Shown here one piece after another: positions 34,916-44,624 of a DNA stretch of 64,000 nt. The stretch's first letter is position 1. Every line of letters begins with the position of its first letter. The notes beneath the pieces are model-generated. The model ran no database searches. It saw only the letters and a program-made list of their open reading frames with translations, and had not been told where the DNA came from. This stretch comes from Paenibacillus macquariensis (GTDB lineage: Bacteria > Bacillota > Bacilli > Paenibacillales > Paenibacillaceae), in assembly GCF_900156375.1 (NCBI RefSeq), contig NZ_FTNK01000011.1:1-64000 (forward strand), written 5' to 3'. The translations under genes were made by a program, and so were the position numbers.

Positions 34916-37381
34916 TTGTCTAAACAAGTATACGGTAAACATTCCAAAGGGTCGAGAGTCGTCTCGAAAACACCTGTAATTTACTGGGTGTTATTAGCCT
35001 CTATCATTCTATATTTAGCTTGGTCACCATTTCAAGTGGCGTTATTCAATGGACAAATGCTTCAATTTGAGAAACCGTTGTTCTGGGCTTCAGCTATGGC
35101 GTCTGTAATCCTGCTAGTATGTGGTGCCAACTACTACAAGACTATCAAATTAGAAGATCAAAGAGATTGGCTTGCTGTGTGGATATTATTATTACCTATT
35201 ACGTATATACTCGCACTCTTTGGTGCCGCCTCTCATTCAATGGCAATAAATATGGTCATTATTCAGTCGACTTATACGGCGATGTTCATCGTTGGGTTAT
35301 TCTTACTGAGGGATAAGTTTGCGAATAGAGTGATTCAGCTCGCGATTATGGCTATTGCCTATATTATTGTTGGTTTTGGACTGCTGAACTGGTTCGGACA
35401 ATGGAAATTTGCAGGAAAATTAGTAGCTTGGTTCTCTATCGGTATCTTGAATGGTAAGTACACAGATGCGGTCATGTCGGACTCTAACGGGCTACGTCTG
35501 ACGTCAGTGTTTCAATATGCCAATACATACGCAGCATTTCTAATGGCATTCTTATTCGCAGCAGTGTTCTTTCTGATTAAATCTCGTAAGTGGTATGGCC
35601 AAGTCATACACGGATTCATGTTAGTCCCAATTATCCTATCCATTCTCTTAACACTGTCACGTGGAGGATTGGTTATGCTGCCCGTGGTGTTTGTTCTTCT
35701 ATTATTATTCTTGAAGCCTGCTAAACAGATTCTCTGGGTGGCATACATCGGTATTGCCGGGATGGCTTCCTTAGCGATTTCGAAGAAAGTGACTGATCTC
35801 GGATTACAATTGAATAGGACTTACGAAGGTGGGGCTGCTGCTAAGGGATGGGGATATTTACTTATTACATCCGCCATTGTTGCACTACTTTTATGGGTTA
35901 TTCAAAAGTTTATCGTTTCTCATCTAGAACGAGGTCTTGCTTCTTGGTCTAATCGTAAAATGGCTAGCCTATGGATTCCAGTAGGATCTGTCGTTGTGGT
36001 CGGTTTGATAGCCTTCCTCTTCATCGGAACCAGTGCCCGTAATATTCTCCCTGATAATGTAAGTACACGGCTCGAGAATATCAATTTCCAACAGCATAGT
36101 GTACTGGAACGGTTAACCTTTTATAAAGATGCTGTGAAAGTTGTTAAAGATTATCCTGTCATAGGTGCAGGTGGTGGTGCTTGGGCTGTACTCTATGAGA
36201 AATATCAGAATAACCCGTATACCAGCCGTCAAGCACATAACTTCTTCCTTCAATACTTGGTAGAGGTCGGCATCCTTGGATTTATCGTATTTATATCATT
36301 CCTGATCTTTATATTCTATAAATATATTCGTGGTTACATAAGAGGGAATGAAGAAGGACGCGAATCTCATTTCTTATATCTTATTCTGACCTTATCTATT
36401 CTGTTGCATAGTATCTTGGACTTCAATATGAGTTATGTGTTCATCGGTATTCTCGTATATCTTGGTCTTGGAGGTATGGCCGCTGTTATGGAAAGCAAGC
36501 CACTACGTTTCCAACAACTCCGCTTACGCGGGAGAGGCTGGAGTGCTCTATATAGCATAGTAGTCGGCATAGGTGCAGTTGTCATCCTAATCACTTCCAT
36601 CCGATATGTTCAGGCAAGTAACGCTGGACTTGAGGCAAGGAAGTTGGTCCAGACGAGTACATCCTTCGAGGAAATTAAGGCACCGCTAGATGAAGACCTT
36701 AGTATCCGTAAGAGTCATCCAGATTCGACGCTTCTGTTATCTTCTCTTTATCAACAAGTCTACTCGCAGACACAGAACGAGGACTTCTATCTTTCTGGAT
36801 ATCAAATGATGGTTAAGGCACATGAAGATGAACCCTATAACAAGAATATCATCAACCATTTAATCAAGTTCCATTCATTAAAAGGTGAACAAGCACAAGC
36901 CTTCGATCTACTAGTAACGAATTCTAAGAACTTCAACTGGGATATTGAATGGTATGAACGGATTATCTCACAAGGGTATGAATTGGGTACCGATGCCCAA
37001 AGCAAGAAGGATCTCACTTCTAGAGATAAATACTTCAATGCAGGTATTGAAGCATTCAATAAGATACAAGCTGGACTTGTACATCTAGCTACTCTACCGG
37101 AAGGGCAAATGGCTGGACGAGCATTCGCAAATACTCCAGCAATGATCCTGAATACAGGTAAGATGCAGTATCTACTTAATCAACCAGATAAGACAGCTGA
37201 AACACTGAAACTTGGACTTCTAGAAGACTTAAGTGACCCCGTTAACCGTGAAATTGCAAGATGGTATGTTGCTGCTCTCATAAAACAGGGTACAACGGAT
37301 CAAGTCGTTCTTGATCGTCTAATCCAGCTTGATCCAACGGAGAAACAACAAGTTGATGCTCTCGTACAAATGAACTTTTAA
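34916..37381 (+). CDS. O-antigen ligase family membrane protein with C-terminal TPR-like domain
   Basis: The TTG start at 34916 is 10 nt after AAGGAG; an in-frame TTG at 34907 is too close. Of 821 residues, about 1-545 form a dozen membrane helices. They contain the Wzy/WaaL loop V-L-E-R-L-T-F-Y-K-D-A, G-A-G-G-G-A-W and the conserved histidine in Q-A-H-N-F-F-L-Q. The remaining roughly 270 residues are soluble, helical and TPR-like. In Paenibacillus alvei the related WsfB transfers the finished S-layer glycan from lipid to protein. Transfer of the Wzm/Wzt-exported glycan to an acceptor is inferred. It is divergent from wzm, with 119 bp between the coding regions. Confidence 0.85.
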   Translation: MSKQVYGKHSKGSRVVSKTPVIYWVLLASIILYLAWSPFQVALFNGQMLQFEKPLFWASAMASVILLVCGANYYKTIKLEDQRDWLAVWILLLPITYILALFGAASHSMAINMVIIQSTYTAMFIVGLFLLRDKFANRVIQLAIMAIAYIIVGFGLLNWFGQWKFAGKLVAWFSIGILNGKYTDAVMSDSNGLRLTSVFQYANTYAAFLMAFLFAAVFFLIKSRKWYGQVIHGFMLVPIILSILLTLSRGGLVMLPVVFVLLLLFLKPAKQILWVAYIGIAGMASLAISKKVTDLGLQLNRTYEGGAAAKGWGYLLITSAIVALLLWVIQKFIVSHLERGLASWSNRKMASLWIPVGSVVVVGLIAFLFIGTSARNILPDNVSTRLENINFQQHSVLERLTFYKDAVKVVKDYPVIGAGGGAWAVLYEKYQNNPYTSRQAHNFFLQYLVEVGILGFIVFISFLIFIFYKYIRGYIRGNEEGRESHFLYLILTLSILLHSILDFNMSYVFIGILVYLGLGGMAAVMESKPLRFQQLRLRGRGWSALYSIVVGIGAVVILITSIRYVQASNAGLEARKLVQTSTSFEEIKAPLDEDLSIRKSHPDSTLLLSSLYQQVYSQTQNEDFYLSGYQMMVKAHEDEPYNKNIINHLIKFHSLKGEQAQAFDLLVTNSKNFNWDIEWYERIISQGYELGTDAQSKKDLTSRDKYFNAGIEAFNKIQAGLVHLATLPEGQMAGRAFANTPAMILNTGKMQYLLNQPDKTAETLKLGLLEDLSDPVNREIARWYVAALIKQGTTDQVVLDRLIQLDPTEKQQVDALVQMNF

Positions 37382-37401
37382 ATGTCATACTGATTGAATA
37401 G

Positions 37402-37438
37402 AAACAGCTACCATCCTATAAGAGGATGGTAGCTGTTT
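37402..37438. terminator. strong terminator after the ligase gene
   Basis: AAACAGCTACCATCCT (37402-37417) pairs perfectly with its complement (37423-37438), a 16-bp stem with a 5-nt loop. It lies between the ligase gene and convergent galU. Confidence 0.9.
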
Positions 37439-37503
37439 TATGTATGATTGAAAGAAGACTTCCACTCAGGAGAGATTGTTTCTTTGCCTATGGATATTTA
37501 ATC

Positions 37504-38382
37504 CTATGAATGCTCAATTTGATGAATCGTTTGTTTCATATACTTAAGTAGTTGCTCTCTTAAATCATGATGTTGTAATGCATAATGGATCGTCGTCTCG
37601 ATATACCCTAACTTCTCCCCTACATCATGCCTCTGACCCTCGAAGTGATATGCGAGTACTCTCTCTACCTCTACTAGTCTAGAAATAGCGTCTGTCAGTT
37701 GAATCTCACCATTCACACCTTCATGTTGTTCGCCGAGCAATTCAAATATATGTGGTGTTAGAATATATCTTCCCATGATTGCTAGATTAGAGGGAGCATT
37801 CTCTTCTGCCGGTTTCTCTACCAATCTATTAGCTTGGTAGACCCGTTCTTCTATGGAGACACCATCTACAATCCCGTACCTAGACACTTCATTCCATGGA
37901 ACGGGTTGCACACCAACAATGGAAGACTGGTAGTGTTCATACAGATCAATCATTTGCTTGAGGCAGGGTTGATTCGATTCTACAATATCATCCCCAAGCA
38001 GGACAGCAAAAGGTTCATTACCTATAAACTTACGGGCACACCAGATGGCATGACCTAATCCTTTCGGTTCCTTCTGGCGAATATAGTGTATATCGGCCAT
38101 TTCTGAGGACTTGCGAACTTCACTGAGTAGATCCCACTTTTCCTTAGATTCAAGATTGTGCTCAAGTTCAAATGAATAGTCAAAGTGATCCTCGATCGCC
38201 CGTTTGCCTTTCCCAGTGACAATAATGATATCCTCAATGCCAGATGCAACAGCTTCCTCAACTATATATTGAATGGTCGGCTTATCCACAATCGGTAGCA
38301 TTTCCTTGGGCATTGCTTTCGTCGCTGGTAGGAACCTTGTGCCTAAGCCTGCAGCCGGAATAATCGCTTTACGGATTTTCAT
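37504..38382 (-). CDS. galU: UTP-glucose-1-phosphate uridylyltransferase GalU
   Basis: This makes UDP-glucose from UTP and glucose-1-phosphate for surface glycans, including the likely donor for the initiating transferase. The 292 residues begin K-I-R-K-A-I-I-P-A-A-G-L-G-T-R-F-L-P-A-T-K-A-M-P-K-E-M, the nucleotide-binding signature, with V-D-K-P-T-I-Q-Y-I-V-E-E-A and E-K-P. It is convergent with the ligase gene. About 190 nt upstream to 38572 hold no recognised feature apart from AT-rich putative promoter sequence. Confidence 0.95.
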   Translation of the reverse strand: MKIRKAIIPAAGLGTRFLPATKAMPKEMLPIVDKPTIQYIVEEAVASGIEDIIIVTGKGKRAIEDHFDYSFELEHNLESKEKWDLLSEVRKSSEMADIHYIRQKEPKGLGHAIWCARKFIGNEPFAVLLGDDIVESNQPCLKQMIDLYEHYQSSIVGVQPVPWNEVSRYGIVDGVSIEERVYQANRLVEKPAEENAPSNLAIMGRYILTPHIFELLGEQHEGVNGEIQLTDAISRLVEVERVLAYHFEGQRHDVGEKLGYIETTIHYALQHHDLREQLLKYMKQTIHQIEHS

Positions 38383-38571
38383 TTGCTTGAGTCTCCTAAT
38401 CTAGCATTTATTAGAATGCCTATTATATTCCAATTACATTGCAATAATTGTAACAAATAATTACATCGTCAGGTAGTCTCTCATTTACGTTATTGAAATC
38501 ATCACAAAATGATTTGAATCGGTCATTTACTCAGTTCAATAGTGTATCTATACATTTTCCTTATATTTCGC

Positions 38572-38620
38572 AAAAAAAAGGACAGCCCACCGCAGATAAA
38601 CCTCGGTAAGCTGTCCTTTT
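38572..38620 (-). terminator. terminator after the U32 peptidase-family gene
   Basis: AAAAGGACAGC (38576-38586) and GCTGTCCTTTT (38610-38620) form an 11-bp outer stem with further ACCG/CGGT pairing inside. Eight T residues follow on the minus strand. Confidence 0.88.
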
Positions 38621-38649
38621 TATAATCTCATCGTCTTATGAACGATTAT

Positions 38650-41166
38650 CTATTTAACTAGCTGTCCACGTGTTACACCAAGTTGATTGGTTGCTTTCAG
38701 TGTACGCCATACTTGCGATCCACTGATGTCTCCGCGGAGTGCACGTTTATAGAGGTCAATGACTTCATGCACTTGCTCAGGTGTCTCTTCAAGAAACTCG
38801 ATACGATACTGCGATACACCAAGCTCCATAAAGTTATCTAGATACTCAGCACCGGATTGCTCAACAGCATTATAGACTGTATTGCGGCATCCTTCATCTA
38901 CACGTACCGGATGAGACATTCCAATTCGATCTTGTAGCGACACGCTGTGATCTTCACATGGACGTCCACAGTTCGTGAAGTCTGTCCCTTCGCTTAGGAA
39001 TGTACAATACACACAGTGTTCCGTATGGAACATTGGCATATGCTGATGGATAACAATCTCCATCTTAGACGTGTTAGCACGTCCAAGCATGTCGACCATC
39101 TGCTGAATGTTCAGATCATACGATGGTGTGATGATATCACATCCAGCTTCGATGAATAGGTCAGCTGCTTTATGGTTAGCGATGTTCAATGAGAAGTCGC
39201 CAATAAGCTTCGGATGCACTGCATCTGGATGTTCTTGACGGTAACGTAGATAGAAGTATAACGCTCCTGTGTTACGTACCAGTACAGCATCTGGCTGTAG
39301 ACGCAGAATGTTGTTGTGATAGCCATTCTCGCCAGGCATATGAATACGCGGCGTTGCTAGTGCAATCTTTTTACCTGCAGCACGAACAGCTTCTACTGCT
39401 GCCGGGAACTGCTTAATGAACTCGAAGTCGGCGTAGATCATACCAACACCTGCATCGAGTGCAGCCTGCACCTGCGGCAGGCTGCGGCATAACGCTGTGA
39501 GCTCCGCTTCGTCACGCGCCACAGGCTTCGATGCGCTTCGCGCCGCATCGCCGTACACCTCAATCGCCCGTTTCACGTATACGGGCGGCTTCGGACGCTC
39601 GCCAGCGAGCAATTCCACCGCACGGCGGCGGATGCTGTTCAGCTCACGCATAGGTACGATGACGTCGCCTTGCAGCTCGACATCAAGCTTCTCAAGCTGG
39701 AACACGGTCCCGCCTAGGCGTCCGAATTGTTCTTCCAGCAGAGCATAGTCCATAGGACGCTTCTGCGCCGTTTCCAATTCCATCTCGGAATCGACTTGAA
39801 CGATTGTCCCCTTTTGTACATCCGTCCACCATGTCGTGAGTAATCCACCCACATGACCGACAACCTTCACTTCAACCGGGAACACTCTGTACGGTTTCTC
39901 CGTCTCATACGTCTGACGCAAACGCTTGTCGAGTGCAGGATCGTTCGTTTTCCATACACGGTCTCCGACATTTAATCTTTGTAGATTAACATCGTTACGT
40001 CCGGCTACGATATCAATAACCCAACCTTCTCCAGCTTCGCCTTCGATCTTCACGCCTTTACGGCGTATATCGTAAACGCGTCCGCCTTCTTCCTTCTTGG
40101 TAGGGTCCCCTGCGTCGAATACAATTCCGTCGCCACGCTTCAGCGGTGCATCAATTCGGCAGACAACACCATCACGTAGAATTTGTTCAACTTTACCAAG
40201 ATATACACCGCGACTCTTAGGATATGTTCCTTCCACAAGCTTCTTATTATTCGTTCCATCTAAGAAACCGTGCGTAAGACCACGTGAGAAACTTTGCGCA
40301 AGTTCACGTATTTCTTCCTTACTTGGAGGCGTAGAATCACCTTCGAAGTAACGATCAATCGCTTTACGGTACTTACTAACCACGTTAGCCACATATTCAG
40401 GCGTCTTAAGACGTCCTTCTATTTTAAATGAAGTTACGCCCGCTTCGATCAATTCCGGCATGATATCGATAGCAGCTAGATCCTTAGGTGATAACAGGTA
40501 GGAGATATCCCCCATCGGTTTCTGAACCCCATCAACCATCAAATCATACGGCAGACGACAAGCTTGTGCACATTCCCCACGGTTCGCTGAACGTCCTCCC
40601 CATACTTCCGAAGTAAGACACTGACCAGAATAAGAAACACATAGTGCGCCATGGACAAATACTTCCATCGGTAGCATTGCTTGTTCACCAATCTTCTTAA
40701 TCTGCTTCAGATTATTCTCACGGCCTAATACTACACGCTCCATATCCCAAGGCTTCGTAAATTCAACCGCTTCTGGTGACGTAATCGTCATCTGCGTGGA
40801 TCCATGAATCGGAAAGTCAGGTGATATCTCACGAATCATCTTCACTAGACCTAAATCTTGTACGATCGTGGCATCAACACCTGCATCCACACAAGCTTCT
40901 ATAAGTTCCTTAGCATCTGCTAACTCATTCTCAAATACTAAAATATTAAACGTTAGAAATCCCTTAACTCCATAACTGTGAAGAAACGCCATAATCTCCG
41001 GCAGCTCTTCCATACGGAAATTATTTGCACGTGCACGCGCATTAAACTTTTCCACTCCGAAAAAGACTGCATCTGCTCCATTAGCAACCGCTGCTCTCAT
41101 ACAATCCCAATCACCGGCTGGCGCTAATAACTCAACGTCTCCTCTTTGTATACCTTGATTCTGCAT
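38650..41166 (-). CDS. U32 peptidase-family protein (RlhA/YrrO-like, with DUF3656-type region)
   Basis: 838 residues, ATG after AGGAGG. The N-terminal TIM-like U32 domain starts E-L-L-A-P-A-G-D-W-D-C and carries Y-S-G-Q-C and G-E-C-A-Q-A-C-R, the clustered cysteines thought to bind an Fe-S cluster. A middle region (about 350-560) resembles the DUF3656 insert of E. coli RlhA, which is needed for hydroxylation of 23S rRNA C2501. A second U32-like half follows and ends with C-V-Y-C-T-F and C-G-R-P-C. The length and double-domain form match Bacillota proteins labelled collagenase-like protease. An RNA-hydroxylation role is the better-supported guess, not shown here. Confidence 0.85.
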   Translation of the reverse strand: MQNQGIQRGDVELLAPAGDWDCMRAAVANGADAVFFGVEKFNARARANNFRMEELPEIMAFLHSYGVKGFLTFNILVFENELADAKELIEACVDAGVDATIVQDLGLVKMIREISPDFPIHGSTQMTITSPEAVEFTKPWDMERVVLGRENNLKQIKKIGEQAMLPMEVFVHGALCVSYSGQCLTSEVWGGRSANRGECAQACRLPYDLMVDGVQKPMGDISYLLSPKDLAAIDIMPELIEAGVTSFKIEGRLKTPEYVANVVSKYRKAIDRYFEGDSTPPSKEEIRELAQSFSRGLTHGFLDGTNNKKLVEGTYPKSRGVYLGKVEQILRDGVVCRIDAPLKRGDGIVFDAGDPTKKEEGGRVYDIRRKGVKIEGEAGEGWVIDIVAGRNDVNLQRLNVGDRVWKTNDPALDKRLRQTYETEKPYRVFPVEVKVVGHVGGLLTTWWTDVQKGTIVQVDSEMELETAQKRPMDYALLEEQFGRLGGTVFQLEKLDVELQGDVIVPMRELNSIRRRAVELLAGERPKPPVYVKRAIEVYGDAARSASKPVARDEAELTALCRSLPQVQAALDAGVGMIYADFEFIKQFPAAVEAVRAAGKKIALATPRIHMPGENGYHNNILRLQPDAVLVRNTGALYFYLRYRQEHPDAVHPKLIGDFSLNIANHKAADLFIEAGCDIITPSYDLNIQQMVDMLGRANTSKMEIVIHQHMPMFHTEHCVYCTFLSEGTDFTNCGRPCEDHSVSLQDRIGMSHPVRVDEGCRNTVYNAVEQSGAEYLDNFMELGVSQYRIEFLEETPEQVHEVIDLYKRALRGDISGSQVWRTLKATNQLGVTRGQLVK

Positions 41167-41259
41167 CTATATCCTCCTAAACTAGCCTTATCGCCAGTTA
41201 ACTTCTTATATAATTCTGATCATGATGAAATGACCTTCAACTACAACACATTAACAGCT

Positions 41260-41289
41260 ATTATATCTTTAACTTATCTATTGTACCAA
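41260..41289 (-). promoter_or_regulatory. probable promoter of the U32 family gene
   Basis: On the minus strand TTGGTA (41284-41289), an 18-nt spacer and a perfect TATAAT (41260-41265) lie about 95 nt upstream of the start. Confidence 0.5.
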
Positions 41290-41325
41290 ATATCACACTA
41301 ACCTTCTACCTTTCCCATTCATTTC

Positions 41326-41354
41326 AAAAAAAGAACAACCCTTAAGGTTGCTCT
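41326..41354 (-). terminator. terminator after the secreted repeat protein
   Basis: On the minus strand AGAGCAACC and GGTTGTTCT form a 9-bp stem (one G-U) around a 5-nt loop, followed by seven T residues. It is 13 nt downstream of the stop codon. Confidence 0.85.
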
Positions 41355-41366
41355 CCTTCATACCTA

Positions 41367-43304
41367 TTAATTTAGCTTCGTGAATGCGAAAGACTTCAGT
41401 GCCTTCTCCAGTGCATCCTTCTGCACCTGTGTAGCATTCGCATCATTTAATGCCGTTGTCACCGTGTACGTTATACCATTATTACTAAATAGCATCTGGA
41501 CACCCTCGTACGGGATACCATTCTTAACCTGATGTAACTTAAACACCGTTGCATTTACACCCGCAAATGTTGTGCTCTCAATCCCACGAATAATCAAATC
41601 CTTAGACTTCTTGGTAGCTTCATTATAATATGCTCTTAACTGACTGACCGCCTCTTCGACAGAAGTATCTGGTTCAGCTGTTATCATAAAGCGCCCACCT
41701 GTATATTGGTACTCTATCGGAGAGCTCTCGAATCGATCCTTCATAGGTGTCCAGAATTGTGGCACATTCAATTTGAACTTATAAGCCTTTGAAGACTTCG
41801 TAATGATCTTTGATTTATCGATCAGATAAGCGTCTTCTTCCATTCTCCCAAATGTGTCAGAGACCACTTCATACTCAATATCGATGGACTTCATAATATC
41901 CTTAAAGTGCGCTAAGTCCGCCTTCTGATCCTCTGGCACCCCATACTCTGCATAGTATCGGAATCCATTCTTCTCTAACATCACTTCATATTCTGTTGTC
42001 CATCCGTCACCATAATTGTATTGAACTTCGTTAACGAGTGCTGTACTACCCGATATGACAATCGGATACGTAGCCACCACTTTATATGATTCGTTGACAA
42101 AAGATTCTCCCAGCCATTTCTTCATTTGCCCGCTCCATTGTTCCAGGCTTGATCCTTTAGGAGCTGAAGTCACATTCAGCTTAAGATAACTTCCATCTTC
42201 ACTTTCGTAATACATATTCTCATTATCCATATCCCAGCCAGCAGGTACATCTAGAGAAATACCATAATCGCCGTTATAGACGTTTCGCATACCGTTAACG
42301 ACACTGGACAAATCCTTGACGGCCTTGTCTTGCTTATTGAAGTTTGTTTTAAATGAATTTAATAAGGTTGAATATTTACTTACTTCTTTATAATTTTGCG
42401 CCTTGAAGTCAGCAAGATATACTTCGTACAACTGCTCGTGATCATAATATCCCCGAACTTCCCAGATCGTCCCATCCGAATCTTTCGTTACAATACGGGC
42501 ATAAGGAACGCCAACTAATGGATAAGATTCACGGTCCAATACGACTTCCCCTGAATCCTTCGCATCTTCAACCAACTGTTGTAAGATATCCTCCGCCTGA
42601 AGCTCCACTTCTTGTTTATTGGCATGAACTTCGATGTAATAAGATTCCTCTGAATCGTTGAATGAAGCGATACTCTCATACCCTCCACCTTCTCCAATGA
42701 TTAGACCCGTTGGGTAGTTCATCGTCCAATTGTAATAACTGTTACCAAGCTTGGTCTTACCTACATCACTATCAATATTCGTGTCATCCGTTACTACCTT
42801 ATCCCCTGTGGACTCTAAAGTAATCACGATCTCCCCAACCGAACTTGTGCCAATCTTAGCCCCTATACCCTGAGCTACGAAACGTACCGGAACCATTAGT
42901 GTATCTGATTTCATCGTAGGTGCTACATCTAGCTTCACCTTTTTGCCATCCACCCAAGCCAAATGACTGTCTATTGTCATACTTAACGTGTGTGTCCCAT
43001 AGGTCACCTTTACTTGATTAGAGTTCTCAAGACGAACTTGGCTTTCAAAAGCCCTCTTAAACACACCCAATGGAACCATCGTCGTCAAATGATCTATGTA
43101 AGGCTTACCAATAGCCACTTGTTGTCCATTAATGACCGCAATCGTACTCCCTACTTTGAGCTTCAATTCCAATGTATTTCCACTATCTGCTGCGAACGCA
43201 GGAATTGTACCTGTTAGAAACATGATCATACACATGGAGATGCACGCCCAGTGGCGGAGTCTCATCTTCTTCATTTCCATCACATTTCTTATCCCGATTA
43301 TCAT
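41367..43304 (-). CDS. secreted protein with copper-amine-oxidase N-terminal-like domain and three PsbP-like repeats
   Basis: 645 residues with a signal peptide ending A-F-A (residues 36-38). Residues 45-165 match the Cu_amine_oxidN1 module common in Paenibacillus secreted proteins (I-N-G-Q-Q-V, M-V-P-V-R-F-V-A-Q-G-I-G-A). Three similar units of about 135 residues follow. They open at 190 (Y-N-W-T-M-N-Y-P-T-G), 347 (Y-G-I-S-L-D-V-P-A-G-W) and 508 (Y-K-F-K-L-N-V-P-Q-F-W), each ending in F-K-x-x-x-x-S-F/I. These resemble PsbP/Mog1-like folds. The ATG overlaps the HtrA stop codon (ATGA), so the two are translationally coupled. Function unknown; an envelope stress or substrate-presentation role beside HtrA is a guess. 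Confidence 0.8.
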   Translation of the reverse strand: MIIGIRNVMEMKKMRLRHWACISMCMIMFLTGTIPAFAADSGNTLELKLKVGSTIAVINGQQVAIGKPYIDHLTTMVPLGVFKRAFESQVRLENSNQVKVTYGTHTLSMTIDSHLAWVDGKKVKLDVAPTMKSDTLMVPVRFVAQGIGAKIGTSSVGEIVITLESTGDKVVTDDTNIDSDVGKTKLGNSYYNWTMNYPTGLIIGEGGGYESIASFNDSEESYYIEVHANKQEVELQAEDILQQLVEDAKDSGEVVLDRESYPLVGVPYARIVTKDSDGTIWEVRGYYDHEQLYEVYLADFKAQNYKEVSKYSTLLNSFKTNFNKQDKAVKDLSSVVNGMRNVYNGDYGISLDVPAGWDMDNENMYYESEDGSYLKLNVTSAPKGSSLEQWSGQMKKWLGESFVNESYKVVATYPIVISGSTALVNEVQYNYGDGWTTEYEVMLEKNGFRYYAEYGVPEDQKADLAHFKDIMKSIDIEYEVVSDTFGRMEEDAYLIDKSKIITKSSKAYKFKLNVPQFWTPMKDRFESSPIEYQYTGGRFMITAEPDTSVEEAVSQLRAYYNEATKKSKDLIIRGIESTTFAGVNATVFKLHQVKNGIPYEGVQMLFSNNGITYTVTTALNDANATQVQKDALEKALKSFAFTKLN

Positions 43305-44389
43305 AGTTCATAATCCTCGCTTTCCTCATCAAGGACTAGACCTTGGCGACTCAGTACTAACTTACGGATAACGATGTCCCCATCACTCTGCATCAATAGT
43401 TTGACAGTCTGACCAGGTAAGTACGCCTTGAACATCTCGTTAATATCCACCACAGAAGTTACCTTTATCCCGTTAATACTGTAGAGCACATCATCCTCAT
43501 GTATGCCCGCTTTTTCAGCTTCCTTAGAAAGGATCTTAGTTACCGTTAATGGATCATCTGTAGGGAGACCCACAATAGCAGACCAACTTTCCTCTAGCGT
43601 AAGACCGAGGCTTGGACGCTTCACTTCTCCATACTTCATCAATTGATTGATCACATATTGTACCGTATCCGTTGGAATGGAGAAACCCATATTCTCGACC
43701 CCTACGGCAGCGAATTTCATCGTATTAATACCCAATACTTCACCCTTCATGTTGACTAGCGGTCCACCACTATTCCCTGGATTAATTGCAGTATCACTCT
43801 GGATTAAGCGGTAAGAAGCATTTACACCTCGATTAAGTCCGCTTACAACACCTACCGTTGCCGAATTACGTAATGAGAACGAGATGGGAGTTCCGATTGC
43901 AATAACCTTTTCCCCCACTTCTGTATCCTGAATAGATTTAGCGAACTTCACCGGTATTAGACCGTTTGCCGTAATCTTCACAAGTGCAAGATCGCTTGTC
44001 TCATCCGTAAACACTTCTTTTACTTTATAACTCTTTCCATCTGTTGTAACGACCGTAGCATTCTTTAAACCTTTAACAACATGAGCATTGGTCACAATCC
44101 ATCCATTCGAACGAATGATTACACCCGTTCCATGTACTAGATTATATCGATCTGAATTACTATTTACCTGACTAACATCGCCTTTACCTATAATTCCAAC
44201 GACCGATGGTGATACTTCTTTTACGATTTGTGGAACCTGATCTGTGCTTACTTTATTCGATACCTTAGCTGTACTTTGCTTGGCACTCTGGGTTGTCCCC
44301 TTTTGTTGCGCCTGGGCAGTGCCCACACCACTCATCAGCATAAGGCCACATAACAGCGCTATTGCACCGTTCTTCCCCACCCTATTCAT
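43301..44389 (-). CDS. HtrA/DegP-like serine protease (S1C family) with PDZ domain
   Basis: The preferred start is ATG 44389 with GAGGAAAG upstream (362 aa); the open frame extends to 44413. A signal peptide or anchor (A-I-A-L-L-C-G-L-M-L-M) is followed by a Ser/Gln-rich linker and a trypsin-like domain. The catalytic His is in T-N-A-H-V-V, Asp in S-D-L-A-L-V-K-I and Ser in G-N-S-G-G-P. The C-terminal PDZ domain has G-I-H-E-D-D-V-L-Y-S-I-N-G. It degrades or refolds damaged secreted proteins at the cell surface. It is coupled to the downstream repeat protein. About 310 nt upstream to the next terminator hold no recognised gene. Confidence 0.92.
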   Translation of the reverse strand: MNRVGKNGAIALLCGLMLMSGVGTAQAQQKGTTQSAKQSTAKVSNKVSTDQVPQIVKEVSPSVVGIIGKGDVSQVNSNSDRYNLVHGTGVIIRSNGWIVTNAHVVKGLKNATVVTTDGKSYKVKEVFTDETSDLALVKITANGLIPVKFAKSIQDTEVGEKVIAIGTPISFSLRNSATVGVVSGLNRGVNASYRLIQSDTAINPGNSGGPLVNMKGEVLGINTMKFAAVGVENMGFSIPTDTVQYVINQLMKYGEVKRPSLGLTLEESWSAIVGLPTDDPLTVTKILSKEAEKAGIHEDDVLYSINGIKVTSVVDINEMFKAYLPGQTVKLLMQSDGDIVIRKLVLSRQGLVLDEESEDYEL

Positions 44390-44624
44390 TCTTTCCTCAC
44401 CTAACCCTCTCATATCTAGCTCTCTTTATCTCCCTTGAAGATCTCTCTAAGTTGCTATATCATCATATTCATTTATGTAAGGAATATCCCAAATGTATCA
44501 TACTATTTCAGCCCGAACAATTGCTAGAAGTCCTATATTTATTCGATACACTGTCCCTATAAAAACAACAGCACTTTGTAAGACGTACCACCATAACCAA
44601 ATTCCGCCACCACTTAAACACTAC

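Noticed and set aside
20982..38382. Capsule-type Wzy/Wzx pathway
   Set aside because: There is no flippase or Wzc/Wzb-type chain-length kinase gene, while Wzm, Wzt and a WsaE-like enzyme are present, so the ABC-dependent route is favoured and the Wzy-like protein is read as a ligase.
38427..38466. WalR-box-like repeat upstream of galU (TGTAAT and TGTTAC half sites)
   Set aside because: The two half sites are 4 nt apart, not 5, in very AT-rich sequence, so the match is probably fortuitous.
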